A DNA stretch of 13,136 nt from JBEKHI01 sp050012355 (GTDB lineage Bacteria > Actinomycetota > Actinomycetes > Streptosporangiales > Streptosporangiaceae): NCBI GenBank assembly GCA_050012355.1, contig JBEKHI010000248.1, forward strand, positions 1 through 13,136. Reading direction: 5' to 3'. The translations under genes were made by a program, and so were the position numbers. The notes under the pieces were generated by a model. It saw only the letters and a list, made by a program, of their open reading frames with translations, did not search any database and was not told the origin of the DNA. This document shows, piece after piece, positions 1-7,600 of the stretch; within the stretch, counting starts at the first letter, position 1; each line of letters starts with the position of its first letter.

Positions 1-1
1 C

Positions 2-226
2 GACGGCCAGACCAGGGCCCTAGCCGAAAAGCAGCCGCTGGCCGTCCCCGTCCTCACCGTCGACTCCATCAGCGCCCCGTTCACCGAGCAGACCTTCCGC
101 CAGGTAACCGCGGGCAAGGTCAGCTCGGTGCGACTTGAGGGAGTCGGGCACCTGGTCGCGCAGGAAGCCCCCGAGGCACTCTCCGCCGCCATCCTGGAAT
201 TCACGGAGCACGTCGACAACGACTAG
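2..226 (+). CDS. Alpha/beta-hydrolase fold protein, C-terminal end (partial)
   Basis: The reading frame is open from the left edge and stops with TAG at 224-226, leaving 74 residues; the start lies outside the window. A hydrophobic strand (LAVPVLTVD, about residues 13-21) is followed by a helix and then GVGHLVAQEAPEAL with His50. This layout matches the last third of alpha/beta hydrolases: the penultimate strand, then the catalytic-His loop, then the final helix carrying a Pro-Glu-x-x step. The substrate cannot be told, because the nucleophile elbow and acid residue are missing. It converges with the protease gene at 298-1119 across a hairpin. The family call is fairly secure from the His loop alone; esterase, haloperoxidase-like hydrolase or C-C hydrolase remain possible. 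Confidence 0.65.
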   Translation, partial: DGQTRALAEKQPLAVPVLTVDSISAPFTEQTFRQVTAGKVSSVRLEGVGHLVAQEAPEALSAAILEFTEHVDND

Positions 227-233
227 GCAAAGG

Positions 234-289
234 CCGACCGCCGGAAACAGCCGATCACCCGCAAGCGTCCGCGAACGGGTGACGGTCGG
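234..289. terminator. Probable bidirectional terminator between convergent genes
   Basis: An inverted repeat TCACCCG (255-261) / CGGGTGA (276-282) forms a 7-bp GC-rich stem with a 14-nt loop. A second pair, CCGACCG (234-240) / CGGTCGG (283-289), could extend it across a 14-nt bulge on the left arm. It fills most of the 71-nt gap between the hydrolase stop (226) and the protease stop (298). There is no T-tract, which is common for terminators in high-GC actinobacteria. Function is inferred from position. Confidence 0.5.
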
Positions 290-297
290 ACCTGCGC

Positions 298-1119
298 TCA
301 GCCACCCAAGGTGGCGGTCTTGTAGAGGGCCTGGGCAGTTGCGCCGAGCATCGCTGAGTATGACACCGAGGGAGTGAGCCCGCCTTGTTCGTATCCGCCG
401 ATCAGGCCGATGATCACGCCTTGGCCGGTCGCGGCGCTCACGTCGGTGAGGAACGGCCCGCCGCTCGTCCCGTCGGGGTAGCCGCCGCAGTCGAACTGGA
501 GCTGCGCCGAGCTGAAGATCTTGGTCCAGTTCGTGCATTCCACCGGCTCGCTGGCACCGTCGGGGTAGCCGATGACCTGGACGGGGGCGGGCGTTGCGGG
601 GCTGGTCCCGAGCTCCTCGGCGCCGGTGATGTCCTCGATAGGCGCTCCCTCGGAGGGGTCCGACACGGTGATGAAAGCGAAGTCGTCGTCGGGGTTCTCC
701 GACGACTGCCAGGCCGAGTCCGTGTAGACGTGCGTGACCGTCCAGACCCCGTAGGGTGATGTGCCGTCGTGGTAATCGGGAACGAACACAATCGCCCCGG
801 CGAGGTTGGTCACGCAGTGCGCCGCGGTCAGGACTAGGTCGCCAGCGGGAGAGTTCACCACGCTTGCGGAGCAGAAGTGCGTGCGGAGTTTACCGTCGCT
901 GGTGGTGAACAGCGCTCCGATGGCGGCGGTACCGGTGAAGGACTGGCCGGTCGCGGAAGCATCGGTCACACGATTTATCAGGTGCCTGACTTTGGTGATG
1001 ACGCCGGTAGCCGCGCCAGTCGCCGGCGCCACGGCCGTCGTCAGCGCGATCAGGCCGGTTAGCGCCATGAAACCGCCGCGCGCGCTCAGCCAGCGCAGTC
1101 CGCTCGGGTACCGGAGCAA
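298..1119 (-). CDS. Secreted trypsin-like (S1 family, chymotrypsin fold) serine protease
   Basis: This 273-residue protein should be an exported endopeptidase. The start is TTG at 1119, chosen because GGGAGG lies 6 nt upstream; ATG at 1068 (residue 18) is possible but would cut into the signal peptide. The N-terminus has a basic n-region (Arg3, Arg9, Arg14), a hydrophobic core (about 17-31) and an Ala-rich cleavage region near 31-37. The triad is clear: His101 in LTAAHC, Asp146 in DDDFAFI, Ser219 in GTSGGP. Cys83/Cys102 flank the catalytic His as in trypsin's conserved disulfide; Cys195/Cys211 are a likely second pair. There is no membrane anchor or PDZ domain. The gene is a separate unit, 619 bp beyond the end of the T7SS operon. 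T7SS loci normally use a subtilisin-type mycosin, which is absent here, so a link to secretion is only a guess. The family call is secure; the substrate is unknown. Confidence 0.88.
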   Translation of the reverse strand: MLRYPSGLRWLSARGGFMALTGLIALTTAVAPATGAATGVITKVRHLINRVTDASATGQSFTGTAAIGALFTTSDGKLRTHFCSASVVNSPAGDLVLTAAHCVTNLAGAIVFVPDYHDGTSPYGVWTVTHVYTDSAWQSSENPDDDFAFITVSDPSEGAPIEDITGAEELGTSPATPAPVQVIGYPDGASEPVECTNWTKIFSSAQLQFDCGGYPDGTSGGPFLTDVSAATGQGVIIGLIGGYEQGGLTPSVSYSAMLGATAQALYKTATLGG

Positions 1120-1738
1120 CGTCTACCTCCCGAATAGCCCATCGATGCTTGATTGTGATGGGCGAAACGGAAAGTTTTTAGAGTAGATGCTGGAAGGTTC
1201 CTGTGGGATGACCCGCGTTTACCAGAGTTCAGCGTTCTCGAAGTTTCAGTAGCGGCTCAGACAGTCCAGGCCGAGCCGGCGCATGCTAGAAACTAGAAAC
1301 CGGTAAAACGGGCAGCTACTCCCAGGTCCAGTGGTGATAGTTGTGGTGCTAACGGTGCAGGTATTGCTGGTGTGATCCCCTGACTGATGCTCCGTTGCTG
1401 GTGGGTGCCGCATTACCCAGGTTCTGGCCGGAAAGTCCTCCACCTCGGCTGGTCGCGGCAGCCGACCCGAACCCGCTGACGGCCAGCTGACTTCTCCCGG
1501 CTTAGTGCACATTTCCCATCCGTAATGCCCGGATATGCCCGGCAGCCAGGGTGTACCAACCCGGGAGAAGATGCCTCCGGACAGCGCCGCCCCGGCAGCG
1601 GCACGCCACCACCCGCAGCCCGCGCCACTTTCACGCCACCGCGACCATCCCCCCGGACGAGGCAGGCTTTTCTTGGTAGTGCAGCACCCACCAGCAACGC
1701 TCCGCTGTCGCGCACCGGCTGAGGGAGGGACTTCCCGG
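1120..1738. other. Gene-free stretch between protease and T7SS operon
   Basis: I see no convincing gene in these 619 bp. The open frames on the - strand (from 1767 or 1772) give Arg/Gly/Trp/Cys-rich or low-complexity translations without recognisable motifs. The stretch holds the protease leader (SD GGGAGG at about 1126-1131), a local AT-rich patch near 1171-1185 that could carry the protease promoter (no clear -35/-10 pair), and the palindromic element at 1393-1699 annotated separately. Confidence 0.6.
1393..1699. repeat. Large imperfect palindrome (nested inverted repeats), possible relic of a mobile element
   Basis: Four inverted pairs nest in order around a centre near 1530-1546. The outer arms, 1393-1417 and 1675-1699, match at 23 of 25 positions and share the core GTTGCTGGTGGGTGC. 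Next come TGGTCGCGG (1450-1458) / CCGCGACCA (1639-1647), CCGCTGACGG (1473-1482) / CCGGCAGCGG (1592-1601, one mismatch), and CTTCTCCCGG (1491-1500) / CCGGGAGAAG (1561-1570, perfect, with a further GT-CAC match inside). Arm spacings differ by tens of bases, so it reads as two diverged inverted copies of one roughly 150-bp sequence. A related motif occurs in opposite orientations at 1424-1441 and 1724-1742; the second copy overlaps the 3' end of the YbaB-like gene. No transposase is encoded. It could be a MITE-like relic, an inverted duplication or a structured RNA; its nature is unknown. Confidence 0.55.
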
Positions 1739-2242
1739 TCAGCACGATTGGATGACATGGGACACACGACATGAAGAGAATCGTTCGTCCTCGCCCAACT
1801 GTCCTTGGGGCGCAGAGGCTAACGCTAGGTCTGTGAGACTCTCTCGTGATCCTTCCGCCATAAGCTCATCCGCCTTACGCGCCGCGTCATCGAATATCTC
1901 GTCAAGGTCGTCGGGGCCGCTGCCAGGACGCAACAGACAGCCCTCTAGCAGAAACGGCGCGAAGACACGGAACAGCCGCTTCCGGCATCCTGCCCGTGCC
2001 TGGCTGATCGTCTGCACCAGCACCGCACCGAGTTCGGCGGGAGCCATCTTCCCGAACTCGGCGACGTTGAACGCGATGCTGGATACTTCCCCTCGCTTGT
2101 CGACCGTGACGGTGACCATACCGTCCGGCGAACAGATCTGGGTCCCGGCGTCGCAGAGCGTGACCTGCAGCATCGGCGACCGCTGCCGCTTGCGCAGTTC
2201 GCCGGTTGCCCGCTGGATGGCGTTCGCCATGCTTCTGCTCAT
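1739..2242 (-). CDS. YbaB/EbfC-family protein, last gene of the T7SS operon (EspL-like context)
   Basis: This 167-residue protein starts at ATG 2242, with GGAGGT 5 nt upstream and only 2 nt after the stop of the 790-aa gene, so it is probably co-transcribed. An N-terminal helix rich in Arg/Lys (residues 1-22) leads into MLQVTLCDA, then SPDGMVTVTVDKRGEVSSIAFN (about 38-59), the strand-turn-strand core of the YbaB fold. A helical region follows (APAELGAVLVQTISQARAG and beyond). The acidic segment DDLDEIFDDAARKADELM (about 111-128) and the tail after residue 135 look less conserved. YbaB proteins are dimeric nucleoid-associated proteins. Mycobacterial EspL has this fold and acts in ESX-1 as a substrate-stability factor, so DNA binding cannot be assumed. 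Five cysteines (30, 37, 86, 102, 158) plus a final Cys are unusual. The family is fairly sure, the role is not. Confidence 0.72.
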   Translation of the reverse strand: MSRSMANAIQRATGELRKRQRSPMLQVTLCDAGTQICSPDGMVTVTVDKRGEVSSIAFNVAEFGKMAPAELGAVLVQTISQARAGCRKRLFRVFAPFLLEGCLLRPGSGPDDLDEIFDDAARKADELMAEGSRESLTDLALASAPQGQLGEDERFSSCRVSHVIQSC

Positions 2243-2244
2243 TC

Positions 2245-4617
2245 TTACCTCCGGTCAGATCTGCTGTCGGGTTCCGCCGCGGGATTGCCGATGGCGCCGA
2301 TTCCGGGGATGTGCTCTGGCCTCCCGGTGGAGTCCGGCAGGCGCGGCCGGGCCCCGTACGGCGCTCCGATCGAAATATGCGGTGCGGCCCCCGGGTCGGT
2401 ACCCCAGTACTCCTCCTCCTCTGGCAGGTAGGCCACCCGTTGCCGTTCCCTATCCTGCGAGCCAAGGCCCCCCAGGCCGCCCGGCGGCATCATCCGGCCG
2501 TCCGCGAGGCTGCCGGTTCCCTCGTTACCAAGAAGGCCAGCGGGGTTCGTGGTCGAGGTAGTCATGCTCTGGCTCGCCGGGGAGCCAGCCGGGCTGACTG
2601 GGCTGGTCGACCCGCCGGGCACACCGCTGAGGCCACCGGCCGACGCTCCTCCATCCGTGCCGCCGCCCGGGGCAAGCTGGGTGTTCACCGGGCCTGAGCG
2701 GACCGACGGCGGTCCGCCCGGGAGCGTGGGGACAGCGGACTGCGCGAGCACGGACCCGTCCGGGGACCGGCCCAGCGCGGACCCGGCGTCGGGCGCCTGG
2801 CGGATGGCGAGGACGGCCAGCGCGGCTCGCTTACGGGTCGACGTCTTGGCGGCACGATCAGACGTGGCGGGCGTCTCGCCTGTTTTGCCGATAGTTCCGG
2901 TAAAGGCGGTGCTGGCCGCGAGCGCGAGGGACGCCACCTCATCCTCGGCTGCGGTATCCCCGGTCGCTCCGATCGCACCGGACAGGGCAACCGGCCCGTC
3001 GGCACTGCTGGCTGCCCCTGAGAGCAGTTCGGAAGCGGGCTGGCCGGTAGTCACCGCACCGGCCGCCGCGCCGCCGTCGGCCCCGGTGGCGGCCCCGGTG
3101 GCGGCCGATGTGAGCGCGCCGAGCGACGCCGAGTTCACCGTGAGGTTTTCCGTGTCCGCAGCTGACTCCGCTAGCGGGGCGTTCGCGGACTCGCTCCCTG
3201 AGCCGAGCGCCGCAGAACCCAGCCCCGCAGAACCCAGCCCCGCAGAGCCGAGACTCGCGGCGGCCGGGGCATCGGTCGGGTCGCCAGCGCCCGCGGCTCC
3301 GGTGGCCAGCGAAGAACCGTCCGTCGACCCGCCAGCTACCGGACCGCTGCCCGCGGTACCGCCGCCCACCGCGGCGCCAGCCGCGAAGAACAGCGGGGCG
3401 TCACTCGATCCCCCGGTGCCAGCTGGTGACCCGCCGGCCGGGCCGGTAACCGCGGGACCGGCAGCTACGTTGAACAGCCCGCTGTTCGCGCCACCCCCGG
3501 TGCCGTTCGGGCCCCCGTCGACCGGACCGGTGCCTCCGGCGTGGCTACCCACACCGCCTGGGCCTCCCCGGCCGCCGGTGGCCTCACCTGGGCCGACCGT
3601 CCGCCGCTGGACGGCCGGCGTCGCCGGCCCAACGACTGGTGCCAGCGCGTTGATCGCGGAATCGTACTGGCTGACTAGCCCGCCCAGGGCAGCGTGGCCG
3701 AGCGGGTCGAGACCGCCGAAGCCGGCTGTTCCGTCCGTGAGCAGGCTCAGCCACAGGTCTTTCGCCTGCTGTTCCACGGTGGCCCACGCCTGGTCGGTGG
3801 TGAGGTCGCCATAGCTGGTGTCCTGCGGGTCGGCGATCACGGCCTGTCCGCCTGTCCCGGGTTCGGCGATGGCCTCGAGAAGCTGGACGAGCGCGCCCAG
3901 CGGGGAGTACGCCGGCTGGGCGGTCCATCCGGAGTAGGCCGACCAGAGATTGCTCAGGAACCGCGCGGCGGCGTCACCGGCCTGCTCGATCGCGTTGCTG
4001 TAGGCTACCGGGCTGCTCATCTGATCATGCAGGCTGAGCGTGATCGTCGCCAGCTTCGCGAATGTCTCCGCGACCACCTGTGCGGAACTGCCGGATATCC
4101 CGGACCCCGGGGCCGACGCGTCCCGGGCCAGGCCGCTGAGTTCCTCCGCCGCCGAGCCGAACCAGTCGGTCACGTCAGCCAGGGCGAGCCCAGCGGCATT
4201 GAAGGTGGACGGCTGCACCTGCAACGTTCCGTAGCTCCCGGCGGGCACACCGGACAGTGCGGTGGCGGGCGCCTGCTCGAACTGGTTCCAGGCGCCACCG
4301 ACGGTATACAGCGCGGGATTCAGGTAGACGGCGATCGAGCCTGCCCCGCTGGTGGGCGTGGTGTCCCAGGCTGCGGTCCAGATTTGATGCGCCCCCGGGA
4401 CGGTGGCGCCATCGTGGGTGATGGTCAGCCACTCCTGCCCGGACAACGCGCTGCGATCGGGGACGGCGACGCCGAGGACGGTGGCGAGGATCGTCTCCCA
4501 CTGCCAGCCGGCGTAGTCAGTGTCGCTGGCCGCTGACTCTGGCGTGAAGCTCCCGGTTCCTGACAGCGGGCTGTCGGCCGCCAGCGACAGTGAATCCGAC
4601 TGCTGATAGTGAGTCAT
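2245..4617 (-). CDS. PPE-like T7SS substrate candidate, 790 aa, with long disordered linker and WGTDP C-terminal tag
   Basis: The start is ATG 4617; an in-frame stop 33 nt upstream excludes a longer form. The SD is weak, so coupling to the upstream gene, which ends at 4651, is likely. Residues 35-330 are a folded domain homologous to the neighbouring 1064-aa protein. Shared landmarks are WxWE near 38-41, PDRS at 53-56, SPLGA at 238-242, YGxLxTDxAW at 269-278 and an LVxQY helix near 314-318. Several predicted helices (150-225, 270-325) suggest a PPE/WXG100-related fold. Residues about 335-705 are Gly/Ala/Ser/Pro-rich and look disordered, with a short direct repeat (GSAGL) near 457-470. The C-terminus (about 709-751) has MMPPGG, an ERxR cluster, YLPEEEEYWGTDP and HISIG, the same tag as the paralogue. 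YWGTD (737-741) also fits YxxxD, the general T7SS export motif. No signal peptide or membrane helix is seen. Secretion by this system is inferred; the effector role is unknown. Confidence 0.75.
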   Translation of the reverse strand: MTHYQQSDSLSLAADSPLSGTGSFTPESAASDTDYAGWQWETILATVLGVAVPDRSALSGQEWLTITHDGATVPGAHQIWTAAWDTTPTSGAGSIAVYLNPALYTVGGAWNQFEQAPATALSGVPAGSYGTLQVQPSTFNAAGLALADVTDWFGSAAEELSGLARDASAPGSGISGSSAQVVAETFAKLATITLSLHDQMSSPVAYSNAIEQAGDAAARFLSNLWSAYSGWTAQPAYSPLGALVQLLEAIAEPGTGGQAVIADPQDTSYGDLTTDQAWATVEQQAKDLWLSLLTDGTAGFGGLDPLGHAALGGLVSQYDSAINALAPVVGPATPAVQRRTVGPGEATGGRGGPGGVGSHAGGTGPVDGGPNGTGGGANSGLFNVAAGPAVTGPAGGSPAGTGGSSDAPLFFAAGAAVGGGTAGSGPVAGGSTDGSSLATGAAGAGDPTDAPAAASLGSAGLGSAGLGSAALGSGSESANAPLAESAADTENLTVNSASLGALTSAATGAATGADGGAAAGAVTTGQPASELLSGAASSADGPVALSGAIGATGDTAAEDEVASLALAASTAFTGTIGKTGETPATSDRAAKTSTRKRAALAVLAIRQAPDAGSALGRSPDGSVLAQSAVPTLPGGPPSVRSGPVNTQLAPGGGTDGGASAGGLSGVPGGSTSPVSPAGSPASQSMTTSTTNPAGLLGNEGTGSLADGRMMPPGGLGGLGSQDRERQRVAYLPEEEEYWGTDPGAAPHISIGAPYGARPRLPDSTGRPEHIPGIGAIGNPAAEPDSRSDRR
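3211..3255 (-). repeat. 15-bp tandem repeat, three units, inside the 790-aa gene
   Basis: Units start at 3211, 3226 and 3241 on the + strand with core CGCAGAACCCAGCCC. The first two are identical and the third is diverged. They encode the GSAGL/GSAAL pentapeptide run near residues 457-471 of the - strand gene, in its disordered linker, so length changes would stay in frame. Confidence 0.8.
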
Positions 4618-4650
4618 GCCGCCGTCCGCGACCGTGCGCCACCGGGCATC

Positions 4651-7600
4651 TCAGCGGCCATCCATCCGCCTGGACTGGGCGCGGCGTGGCTCCTGGCGAT
4701 CGGAACGCTCAGCGAACACGTCGTAGTCCTCCGGTTCGTCGTCCATCCCGAAGTCACGCCCGATAACGTGCGGGCCGACATCTGGATCGGTGCCCCAGAC
4801 GTCCTCGTCCTCGGCGAGCCAGGTGCTCCGTTCCCGCTCCTGTTCCTGGTTGCCGGCCTGCGAGCCCATCATTCCGCCGCCGCCGGCCATGGGGCTATAC
4901 ATCGGGAACGCGCTCTCGCCGCTCGCCGCTGAGGTCGTGGCCTGCGTCTGTGTCGCGGTGGGCGACACGAAACGACCGGACGACACCGGTGCCGACGAGC
5001 CGGCCGTGGCCAGGGATCCGGTACCGGTGGACGTGACCAGCGGGGAGCTGGCGAGCCCGCTGCCGCTGGTGCCGCTGGTGCCACTGGTGAGGCCGTTGCC
5101 CAGCGACGAAGAGGTCAGTCCGGTACTGGTACCGGTACCGGCCACGCTGACTGGACTGCTCAGCGCGCTGACATTCGGCTCGGCCAGGACCTTTTGGCTG
5201 GCCAGGGCCTGGTGCAGTGTGGTGCTCAGCTTGTCGCTGTCGGCGAGAGCCTGGTTCAAGTCGTTGCGCAACGGCCCGGTGGCGGGAACCTGGCCACTGG
5301 CCAGCGCCGAACGGAGCTCTTTCTGTACCGCTTGATTGTCGGTGAGGGCCCGATTCAACGCGGCTGAACTCGAAGTGGTACCGCTGGTCAGCGCCTGGTT
5401 GATGGCGGACTGGGTCTTACCGGTGTCGGCCAGCGCGGACGCGAGAGTGCTGTGCAGCGGCCCGGTCGCAGGCACCTGGCCGCTGACCAGTGCCTGGGTC
5501 AGCGCGTTCTGCGTCCCGCTATTCTCGCTCGCCGCGGTCGTCAGCAGGCTCCCCTGCGCGCTGCCTCCGGACAGGGCCTGAGTCAGCGCGCTCTGCGTCT
5601 TCTCGCTCTGGCCCAGCGCGTTCTGCAACGTGTGGGCCAGCTGACTGTTCGCCGGGACCTGGCCGCTCGCCAGCGCGGACTTCAACGCGCTCTCCGTAGC
5701 GGAATTGTCGGCCAGCGCGGACTTCAACGCGGAAGTACTGTTGCCACCGGCCGCTGCCGCCTGGTTCAGCGCCTGCTCCGTATTTTTGCTGTCGGCTAGC
5801 GCGGAATTCAACGAGTCGGACAGCTTGCTGTTCGCCGGGACCTGGCCGCTGGACAGCGCGGAGTTCAAGTCGCTCTGCACGTTGCCGTTGTCGTCCAGTG
5901 CCTGCTCCACGGGCGAGGTGGTACTTCCGGTGCCGCCCGCGGCCTGGTCCAGGGCCTGCTGCGTCAGGTTGCTGTCGGCCAGTGCGTTCTGCAATGTGCC
6001 GTACAGCTGGCTGTTGGGCGATACCTGGCCGCTGGACAGCGCGGACTCCAGCGCGCTCTGGGTACCTTCGTTGTCGACCAGCGCAGACTGCACCGCGTTG
6101 GATACCGACCCGGTTGACTCCGTTGGCGAGAGAAGCGTATCTTCCGTGGCCTGGTCTTGCCCGTCATCCCCTACGCCGCTGGACGTCGCGCCGAGATCCC
6201 CGATTGCATTACCGACGCCACCGACGGCGTCACCAATATCGCTAAAGGCGTTACCGACACCACCGAACGCACTCCCGATATCACCGAAAGCATTCCCGAC
6301 CGCACCCGAGAAATCATCGAACGAGTTACCGATACCGCTGAACGCGCCGCCAATATCGCTAAAGGCGTTACCGACACCACCGAACGCACCTCCGATATCA
6401 CCGAAGGCATTACCGAGATCACCAGAGAAGTCGCCAAAGGCATTTCCGACATCGCCGGAGAAATCCCCGAACGCATTGCCGATTCCTCCGAAGGCGTTGC
6501 CGATACCCCCGAAGGCGCCGCCAATGTCATCGAAAGCATTTCCGAGCACACCACCAAGGTCACTGAATGCATTACCGATATCACCAAACGAATTCCCGAT
6601 ACCACTGAACGCACTGTCAAGATAATTACCGAGGCCGCCTAGGCCGTTGGCGTTGCTGTTGCCGCTACCGCTGGTATCGCTGATTTGATGTACCGACGGC
6701 GGACTGAGCAGCTGCAGGTTAATCATCGTGTTGTTGTATTGGTGCACCAGGGCATTTATCCCGGCCTGAGCCCCGTAATCGAGCGACTTGGCCAGCCCTT
6801 GAATCCAGAGGTTCTTGGCCGCTGTCTCCACATTAACCCAGGCTGCGTCGGTTGACAGCTGGCCGTATGGGCTATAGTTCGGGTCCATCTGCGAGTTGAT
6901 ATTCCAGTTTCCCGGGCTTCCTACGACCACGCCTCCGGCAATTAGCGCGGCCAGGATGGCTCCTAGCGGCGAGAATTCCAGCAGATTTGTCCAAGCAGCA
7001 TAGGCGTTGTACAGCTGGTACATAAAGATGTCCGCTTGCAACCCAGCGAAATACAGCGCCTGAGAGTAGCTGGAGAACAGGTCGCTCGGCGTACCCATTG
7101 TCGCGGACACGTAATTGACCTGCTGGTATATGTTGCCCATCAGCTGCGTGAAGGCACCGCCGGCCTGGCCCTGGAACTGTGTGCTGTCGTTCCCCAAACC
7201 GGCCAGGATCCCATTGAGCGTCAGGACGGCGTTGGAATAGAACGCTTCGGCGGAGGCCAGGGACTGCACCGGTCCGGCGAACGTGCTCGGGTCGAGGCTC
7301 ATGAGAGAGCCGTCAGCCTGAAACAGGCTGTCAGGCCCGGGCGTCAGCGAGCCCAATGCCTGATTCGGACGTTGCCAGAACGCTGGCCAGGGCGCGTTTG
7401 GCTGTAGCAGCTCCGGTGACAGATAAACCAGAGCATCCTTGTGCCTGTCACTCCATGTCATGCCAAAGATGTAGAATCGTCCGCTATCCCCGTCTGAGTT
7501 TTGTTCTATGCCGGTCCACCGGCCGCTGTTTACCACACTGCGGTCCGGCAGCGACAAACTCATAACGGTGTTGATGATTTCTTCCCACGTCCAGTTCTGG

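Noticed and set aside
1246..1772. Two - strand open frames of 119 and 173 codons over the palindrome.
   Set aside because: The translations are Arg/Gly/Trp/Cys-rich without motifs, disagree with each other, and begin inside the YbaB-like gene's 3' end. The palindrome explains the sequence better.
2549..3814. A 421-codon + strand open frame, Pro/Ala/Ser-rich.
   Set aside because: It is antisense to the Gly/Ala/Ser/Pro linker of the 790-aa gene. Long antisense frames are expected in high-GC DNA; it has no domain.
5191..6078. Regular recurrence of ACCTGGCC every 183 bp considered as a binding-site or recombination-site array.
   Set aside because: The motif encodes the conserved SGQV codons in frame and the periodicity is fully explained by protein repeats.
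6157..6642. A + strand open frame of 161 codons with a striking ITDTTER / GVTDTTER repeat pattern that looks like a coiled coil.
   Set aside because: It is the exact antisense of the GNAFGDI repeat region of the - strand gene; regular codons on one strand create regular codons on the other. No SD or independent context.
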